DNA from: an uncultured Collinsella sp.
Lineage (GTDB): Bacteria > Actinomycetota > Coriobacteriia > Coriobacteriales > Coriobacteriaceae
Direction of reading: 5' to 3'
Assembly: GCA_902490365.1 (NCBI GenBank)
Contig: CABUDQ010000012.1
Coordinates: 1 to 45,760 of the forward strand
Length of the DNA: 45,760 bases
Positions within the stretch are counted from its first letter, which is position 1. Every line of letters starts with the position of its first letter. This document shows, piece by piece, positions 40,968 to 45,760 of this stretch. The translations under genes were made by a program, and so were the position numbers. Below the pieces are notes generated by a model. It saw only the letters and a list, made by a program, of their open reading frames with translations, ran no database searches and was not told where the DNA came from.

Positions 40968-43769
40968 TTAAAGGGCATTCGCGCAGCGCTTGCAAATGTG
41001 AGCGTGGCCGTTGTACTCGCCGACGGTGGTGCGGTAGTTCCAGCAACGGTCGCAGCACTCGCCCTCGGCAGCATCGATGGCAACAGAAAGCTCCTCGCCC
41101 TGGGTAAGCTCAACATCGGAGACGATGTAGAACTCGGCCAGGTCGACGGCCTTGTCGCCGGTCAGCAGCGCATACATTTCGGCGGGAACGACCGCCTTGA
41201 CGCGGACCTGCTGGCTCTTGGTGAAGGTGCCGGCGGAGCGGGCATCCTCAAGGGCCTTGGTCACGACGCTACGGAGCTCGAGTGAAGCCTCGAGCACGCC
41301 CTCAAACTCGTTGGCCTCGTCGACCGTGATGGGCGACTTGTACCAATCGAGCAGCGCGGCGTACTTCTGGTGATCGACGCAGCCGGCGGGCGCATAGGCC
41401 ATGGCCTCGTCGACCGTATAGGACAAGATCGGCTGCAGGTCGCGCATGAGCATCGAGAAGAGCTCGGCGAGCACGGTCTGGGCGCTGCGACGCTCGAGCG
41501 AGCCGGGCTTCTCACAGTACAGACGGTCCTTCAGGGCGTCGAGGTACACGTTGGAAAGCTCGGTAACCACGAAGTCGTAAAGCGCACGGTAAGCGCGCGG
41601 GAACTCGTAGCAAGAGTAAGCATCGTCGACCTCGGCCTGGACCTGGGTCAGACGGGCAACCATGAGCTTGTCGAGCGGCAGCAGGTCGGCAAAAGCGACG
41701 CCGTCGGTCTCGGGCTCAAACTGGCCCTCAAGCTCGGAGAGCAGGAAGCGCAGCGTGTTGCGGAAACGACGGTAGGCATCGGACGTACGAGCGAGAATCT
41801 CGTGGTCGATGGAAACGTCGGAGCTGGTGTCGACCGAGGCGACCCACAGGCGGATGATGTCGGCGCCCATCTCGTCACAGACCTTATTGGGGTCGATGAC
41901 GTTGCCAAGCGACTTGGACATCTTACGGCCCTGGCCGTCGAGGGTGAAGCCCTGCGAGACGACCGCCTTGTACGGAGCGTGGCCGTTGGCGCCCACCGAG
42001 GTAAGCAGCGAGCTCTGGAACCAACCGCGGTGCTGGTCGGAGCCCTCGAGGTACACATCCGCCGGATACTCCAGCTCGGGACGGTACTCGCAGACGGCCT
42101 TCCAGGAAACGCCGGAATCCCACCACACGTCGAGGATGTCCTTATCGGCCTTGAGGTGATGGCCGCCGCACTTGGGGCAGACGCAGGCCTCGCCCAGGTA
42201 GCTCTCGGGAGCGTCGGTGAACCAGGCGTCGGAGCCCTTATCGTGGAAGAGCTTGATGACGGCGTCGAGCGTGGCGTCGTTCATGACCTTCTCGCCGCAG
42301 TCGGCGCAGGTGTAGCTGGGGATAGGCACGCCCCAGTTGCGCTGACGGCTGATGCACCAGTCGGGACGCTGCTCGACCATGGCGCCAATGCGGTTGGCGG
42401 CATGCGCCGGATACCATTTAACGTTCTCGCGGACCTCCTTGCCAGCCTGCTCGCGCAAGCCAGTCTTGTCCATCGAGACAAACCACTGGTCGGTAGCACG
42501 GAAGAGCACCGGGTGCTTGCAGCGCCAGCAGTGCGGATAGCTGTGCGTGATCTTCTTCTCGAGGACCAGGGTGCCGCGCTCACGCAGGAACTCGATAATG
42601 TGAGGGTTGGCCTCGTCGGTATCCATACCGCTGAAGGGGCCACCGGTGCCAAACTCCTCACCGGTGTAGAACTTGCCGTCGTCGTCGACCGGCATGCAGA
42701 TGTCGGTGATGCCCTCCTTGAGGCAGGCAAAGTAGTCGTCGACGCCGTGGCCGGGCGAGTTGTGGACGATACCGGTACCGTCATCGACACCGACGTAATC
42801 GGCCAGCAGCGCCACGCCCTCAACGCCGTCAAAGATCGGCTGCTTGTAGTGGATGTGGTGGAAGGTCTCGGCGGGAACCACATAGGGCTTGCCGTCGACC
42901 ATAACCGGGGTGTACTCCCAGCCAAACTCCTCGCAGCACTTGGGAGCCAGGTCCTCGAGCATGACCTCGGCACGACCCTCGTGCTCAACGGCGACATAGG
43001 CGGCGCCGGGCTTGAGGGAAACGGCCTGGTCGGAGGGGATGGTCCACGGCGTGGTCGTCCAGATGATAAAGTCGACCGGGCCGTCGAAGTCCTCGAGGCC
43101 GGCGGGCTTGGAAGTCATCTCAAAGCGCACGAAGATGGACGGGCTCGTCTCGTCGGAGTACTCAATCTCGGCCTCGGCCAGCGCGGTATGGCAGTGCTTG
43201 CACCAGTGAACCGGCTTGTGGCCGCGATAGATCATACCCTTATCGAACATGGCCTTAAAGACCTCGATATCGGCGGCATCGTGCTGGTGATAGAGCGTCA
43301 GGTAGGGATTGTCCCAGTCGCCGAGCACACCCAGACGACGGAAGCCGGCCTTCTGCAGCTCGATGTTCTCGACAGCGAACTTGTTGCAGAGCTCACGGAT
43401 CTTAGCCGTGGAGGTCTGGTTGAACTTCTCGGTGCCGAGCTTCTCCTCGACCTTGTGCTCAATCGGCTGGCCGTGGCAGTCCCAACCGGGGACATAGGGA
43501 ACCTCATAGCCCTGCATCATCCAGTAACGGTTGATCATGTCCTTGGAGATCTTGTTCATGGCATGGCCGATGTGGATCGGGCCGTTGGCGTACGGAGGAC
43601 CGTCGTGCAGCACGAACTTCTTGTGACCCTCGTTCTTCTTCAGAACCTGCTCGTAGACCTTGTTGTCCTGCCAGTCCTTGAGCCGCTTGGGCTCGGACTT
43701 GGAAAGACCGGCACGCATGGGAAAACCGGTCTTGGGCAGATTCATCGTCTGCTTGTACTCGTTTGCCAC
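40968..43769 (-). CDS. ileS: Isoleucyl-tRNA synthetase
   Basis: Class I synthetase of normal length (933 residues). HIGH motif in GPIHIGHAMN near residue 65, CP1 editing insertion, the KMSKS motif in GRKMSKSLGN near residue 610, and a C-terminal zinc finger (CCDRCWNYRTTV, then HICKRCANAL). Expression is under the T-box leader directly upstream. GAAAGGGGTA-type sequence precedes the ATG. Confidence 0.98.
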   Translation of the reverse strand: MANEYKQTMNLPKTGFPMRAGLSKSEPKRLKDWQDNKVYEQVLKKNEGHKKFVLHDGPPYANGPIHIGHAMNKISKDMINRYWMMQGYEVPYVPGWDCHGQPIEHKVEEKLGTEKFNQTSTAKIRELCNKFAVENIELQKAGFRRLGVLGDWDNPYLTLYHQHDAADIEVFKAMFDKGMIYRGHKPVHWCKHCHTALAEAEIEYSDETSPSIFVRFEMTSKPAGLEDFDGPVDFIIWTTTPWTIPSDQAVSLKPGAAYVAVEHEGRAEVMLEDLAPKCCEEFGWEYTPVMVDGKPYVVPAETFHHIHYKQPIFDGVEGVALLADYVGVDDGTGIVHNSPGHGVDDYFACLKEGITDICMPVDDDGKFYTGEEFGTGGPFSGMDTDEANPHIIEFLRERGTLVLEKKITHSYPHCWRCKHPVLFRATDQWFVSMDKTGLREQAGKEVRENVKWYPAHAANRIGAMVEQRPDWCISRQRNWGVPIPSYTCADCGEKVMNDATLDAVIKLFHDKGSDAWFTDAPESYLGEACVCPKCGGHHLKADKDILDVWWDSGVSWKAVCEYRPELEYPADVYLEGSDQHRGWFQSSLLTSVGANGHAPYKAVVSQGFTLDGQGRKMSKSLGNVIDPNKVCDEMGADIIRLWVASVDTSSDVSIDHEILARTSDAYRRFRNTLRFLLSELEGQFEPETDGVAFADLLPLDKLMVARLTQVQAEVDDAYSCYEFPRAYRALYDFVVTELSNVYLDALKDRLYCEKPGSLERRSAQTVLAELFSMLMRDLQPILSYTVDEAMAYAPAGCVDHQKYAALLDWYKSPITVDEANEFEGVLEASLELRSVVTKALEDARSAGTFTKSQQVRVKAVVPAEMYALLTGDKAVDLAEFYIVSDVELTQGEELSVAIDAAEGECCDRCWNYRTTVGEYNGHAHICKRCANAL

Positions 43770-43811
43770 GGTACCCCTTTCTTGTCATGGGCGCGCACGC
43801 CCTCTGGGCAC

Positions 43812-43850
43812 CAAAAAAGCGCCCGTCCCTACAAGCTGGGACGAAGCGCC
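43812..43850 (-). terminator. T-box terminator hairpin of ileS
   Basis: Minus-strand GCGCTTCGTCCC pairs with GGGACGGGCGC around AGCTTGTA and is followed by six T residues, about 40 bp before ileS. It is the switchable terminator of the T-box. Confidence 0.88.
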
Positions 43851-44112
43851 ACAAACGGGCTGCACGCCCGCAAAAGCTCTTCGTTTAACCACCCAGCTTA
43901 GATGCCCTCGCCCGCGTATTCGCGCGCTCGCATCCGTTACTCGGCTGGTCTGCATCGACGACCATCTCGGCGATGTCTACTAAGACGTGCCTGTGCGGCG
44001 CGCCCGTTGGGACCGCAGCTCCGGGGTGATTTTCATCGGTCGCATGCACGGGTTCTCAGCGCTCCCCGCTCTCTGTAGCATGCGGACGGCCGACTACTCG
44101 TCCCCATCAACG
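43812..44112 (-). ncRNA. T-box riboswitch (isoleucine specifier) of ileS
   Basis: A ~300-nt leader read on the minus strand. Seen in order: a Stem I AG-rich region (CAGAGAGCGGGGAGCGCTGAGAA at 44049-44075), a specifier loop GAAAATCACCCCGGAGC in which ATC (44030-44028) is an Ile codon, and the T-box core GCTGGGTGGTTAAACG near 43882-43899, which contains the bulge TGGT. TGGT can pair with the ACCA end of uncharged tRNA-Ile with discriminator A. The terminator follows. The core reads TTAAACG after GGGTGG where ACCGCG is common. Uncharged tRNA-Ile should promote readthrough into ileS. Confidence 0.85.
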
Positions 44113-44140
44113 CTTATGCGCTGTATGGTAACACGGTCAA
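44113..44140 (-). promoter_or_regulatory. Probable ileS promoter
   Basis: On the minus strand TTGACC (44140-44135) and CATAAG (44118-44113) are separated by 16 bp, giving a -35/-10 pair whose start point would fall near the 5' end of the T-box. Confidence 0.5.
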
Positions 44141-44254
44141 CGCCGGCGAAAAACCCTCAACATCGGTTTCATACTTTAGAAACTTCTCGCGATCGCAAGC
44201 ACTCACTTGGAGCAAAATACCTGAAAGCACTTTATCTAACGAAAGAAGGCTGCT

Positions 44255-45337
44255 ATGCGCACGATTGGAATGAGCGACTACACCGTCGGCGAGGACTGCT
44301 TTGACGAGCTGCCCGGCGCACTGGACGAGTACGGAGCGACCAAGGTCGCGATTATCGGTGGTAAACGAGCACTGGCAGCGGCGCTTCCCGGTATCGAAGC
44401 GGCGCTGGAGGGCACCGACGTCGAGATTCTGGAGACGCGCGTCTACGGCACCAACAGTACGCGCGCCAATATCGCCAAGGTTGTGAACTCCCCTGTCTGC
44501 CAAGAAGCCGACGTTCTTATCGCATGCGGCGGCGGCAAGGCGCTCGACACCGTCAAGACAGCGGCCATCGAGCTCAAGAAGATCGTCTTTACGGTACCGA
44601 CGATCTGCTCCAACTGCTCGGCCGCGACCGCCATTGCCGTTGTCTACAACGACGACGGCTCGCTCGAGGGCTATTCGTACCCAAACCGCCCCGCGCACAT
44701 CTTCATCAACCCCAAGATCATCGCCGAGGCTCCGGCGGAGTACTTCTGGGCGGGCGTGGGCGATGCCCTGTCCAAGCAGCCCGAGGTCGAGTACGCCACG
44801 AGCGCCGGCAACCTGGAGCACACCGCCGGACTTGGCCTGGCACTCGCCCACACCTGCTCCGAGCCGCTGTTTACCTATGGCGTGCAGGGTCTAGAGGACG
44901 TGCGCCAGGACCTGTCGAGCGAGGCCGTCAAGCAGATCGCGCTCGACATCGTGGTCAACACGGGCTATGTCTCGAACCTGACCAACCAAAACGATTACTA
45001 CTACAACTCGAGCGTGGCGCATGCGTTCTACAACGCCACGTGCAGCATCCCGCGCGAGGGCTCCTACCTGCACGGCGAGGTCGTGAGCCTGGGCGTGCTC
45101 GTGCTGTTTGCCTATACGGGCGATACCAAGAACCTTGAGCGCTACGCCGCCTTTAACAAGCAGATGGGGCTGCCCGTGACGCTTGAGCAGGTCGGCCTTT
45201 CCGAGGCCGACATCCCTGCCCTGTGCGAGTTCGCGCACGCCACCAACGAGTGGAAGCAGGGCAACCCCGAGCCCTTCACCGACGAAAAGTTCGCCGCCGC
45301 CATCAAGGCTGCCGACGCTTACGGCCACACGCTCTAG
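44255..45337 (+). CDS. gldA: Glycerol dehydrogenase-like Fe/Zn alcohol dehydrogenase
   Basis: NAD-dependent polyol oxidoreductase of the GldA branch. The 360-residue protein has the NAD-binding GGGKALDTVK motif near residue 94 and the metal ligands Asp170 (GVGDALSK), His256 (VAHAFYN) and His273 (YLHGEVVSLG), which match the Asp, His and His ligands of bacterial GldA in order and spacing. GAAGG precedes the ATG. It probably oxidises glycerol or a related diol; no dihydroxyacetone kinase is in the window. It is divergent from ileS. Confidence 0.92.
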   Translation: MRTIGMSDYTVGEDCFDELPGALDEYGATKVAIIGGKRALAAALPGIEAALEGTDVEILETRVYGTNSTRANIAKVVNSPVCQEADVLIACGGGKALDTVKTAAIELKKIVFTVPTICSNCSAATAIAVVYNDDGSLEGYSYPNRPAHIFINPKIIAEAPAEYFWAGVGDALSKQPEVEYATSAGNLEHTAGLGLALAHTCSEPLFTYGVQGLEDVRQDLSSEAVKQIALDIVVNTGYVSNLTNQNDYYYNSSVAHAFYNATCSIPREGSYLHGEVVSLGVLVLFAYTGDTKNLERYAAFNKQMGLPVTLEQVGLSEADIPALCEFAHATNEWKQGNPEPFTDEKFAAAIKAADAYGHTL

Positions 45338-45346
45338 GGCTGGCCC

Positions 45347-45389
45347 AAAACCACCACAAAGGGGACAGGCACCTTTCTGGTGGTTTTTT
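45347..45389 (+). terminator. Repeat-type intrinsic terminator of gldA
   Basis: AAACCACCA pairs with TGGTGGTTT around CAAAGGGGACAGGCACCTTTC, followed by a T-run. Nearly identical to the terminator at 37,707-37,748. Confidence 0.88.
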
Positions 45390-45409
45390 ATTGCTCCAGC
45401 ATTCAGTTC

Positions 45410-45456
45410 GTACTCGAACCCGATTCTTTACGAGAAAGGGTTCGGGTACGTTTTTT
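45410..45456 (+). terminator. Second hairpin with T-run after gldA
   Basis: GTACTCGAACCC (45410-45421) pairs with GGGTTCGGGTAC around GATTCTTTACGAGAAA and is followed by six T residues. A second + strand terminator soon after the first, for no gene I can identify. Confidence 0.65.
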
Positions 45457-45512
45457 GTTTATCGGAAATTCTGCGGAAGGACTACTCGGAACGGTAAACA
45501 GGAACGAACAGA

Positions 45513-45553
45513 GGCAGGGCATCATCGTGGTGATGGTATCCTGCCTTTTGTTT
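45513..45553 (+). terminator. Third hairpin with T-rich tail
   Basis: GGCAGG...CCTGCC with an inner ATCATC/GATG pairing around GTG, followed by TTTTGTTTT. It could end a short transcript starting in 45,457-45,512. Confidence 0.5.
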
Positions 45554-45760
45554 TGCGGGATCAAGGTCGCTTTATGCGAACTTGATCGCCACTTATATGG
45601 GGCATTGATGGCAATTGCTTCGTACGTGCATACCGAGAGCCTGTACACCTCTGGCAAGGCGTAAAACACTAGACTTTATTCCAAAGTCCGTGTGCTAAGG
45701 GGGCAGCAATGACCCGAAAAACCAATGGCTGAAAGGTAAAAAGGTAATTGTACCACTGGT

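Larger units (their letters stand above)
45390..45760. other. Window end: no supported gene
   Basis: Apart from the two hairpins, I see only short open frames with no recognisable protein. An AGGGGG-type site before ATG at 45,709 leads only to a seven-codon frame (MTRKTNG, then stop), possibly a leader. A downstream gene may start beyond the window. Confidence 0.5.

Noticed and set aside
41370..43901. An 843-codon open frame opposite ileS
   Set aside because: Antisense shadow of a clear isoleucyl-tRNA synthetase with complete motifs; the frame is kept open by codon bias.
45380..45669. Two overlapping ~90-codon frames at the right end
   Set aside because: They run through terminator hairpins on both strands and show no recognisable protein features.

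Overview
The window looks like a chromosomal piece of a high-GC Gram-positive anaerobe of the class Coriobacteriia, most likely Collinsella or a close relative. This rests on protein character, on the housekeeping order (alaS-ruvX-mltG-HAD-aroK-aroB-pepQ-efp-asp23-nusB-xseB-tlyA-nadK-recN) and on a fructose PTS with tandem 1-phosphofructokinases. Genus is inferred from memory of such genomes; no search was run. There is no CRISPR array, prophage or rRNA operon.

Region 1 (1-5,621, + strand) is a five-gene metal/tetrapyrrole uptake operon: a lipid-anchored CbiK-type chelatase, a small lipoprotein with a beta-rich NEAT-like module, a similar module fused to an iron/corrinoid-type binding protein, a FecCD/BtuC permease, and an ATPase with an extra C-terminal domain. 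It ends at the scar of an IS3-family transposase, so it may be an acquired block. Region 2 (5,624-9,509, - strand) has a TetR regulator, an LPG-synthase-like (UPF0104) membrane protein, two identical tRNA-Glu(CTC) genes and the CCA-adding enzyme.

Region 3 (9,604-17,586) is a complete fructose PTS: two 1-phosphofructokinases, EI, HPr and a IIB-IIC-IIA fructose permease, with a divergent RpiR regulator. Between fruA and ptsH lie a perfect 42-bp-arm palindrome and a second long inverted repeat. A short AAACGGT word recurs upstream of three of the transcription units. Region 4 (17,645-30,840, - strand) is a dense housekeeping run with many ATGA-type overlaps. Its aroB-position gene has lost the canonical dehydroquinate synthase zinc and catalytic motifs, although aroK next to it is intact.

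Region 5 (31,037-37,675) holds a small two-helix membrane protein, a coupled operon for a DUF948-like coiled-coil protein, an RsbW-like protein without ATP-binding boxes, a SigB/SigF-type sigma factor and an AI-2E-family transporter, then rarA, a dGTPase-like HD protein and a very short A24 prepilin peptidase. Region 6 (37,707-45,760) holds a membrane glycosyltransferase, rluD, lspA, ileS under an isoleucine T-box, and a glycerol dehydrogenase on the + strand. Two nearly identical terminator hairpins, each oriented to its own upstream gene, close the glycosyltransferase and the glycerol dehydrogenase. The last ~370 bases hold hairpins and no gene I can support.
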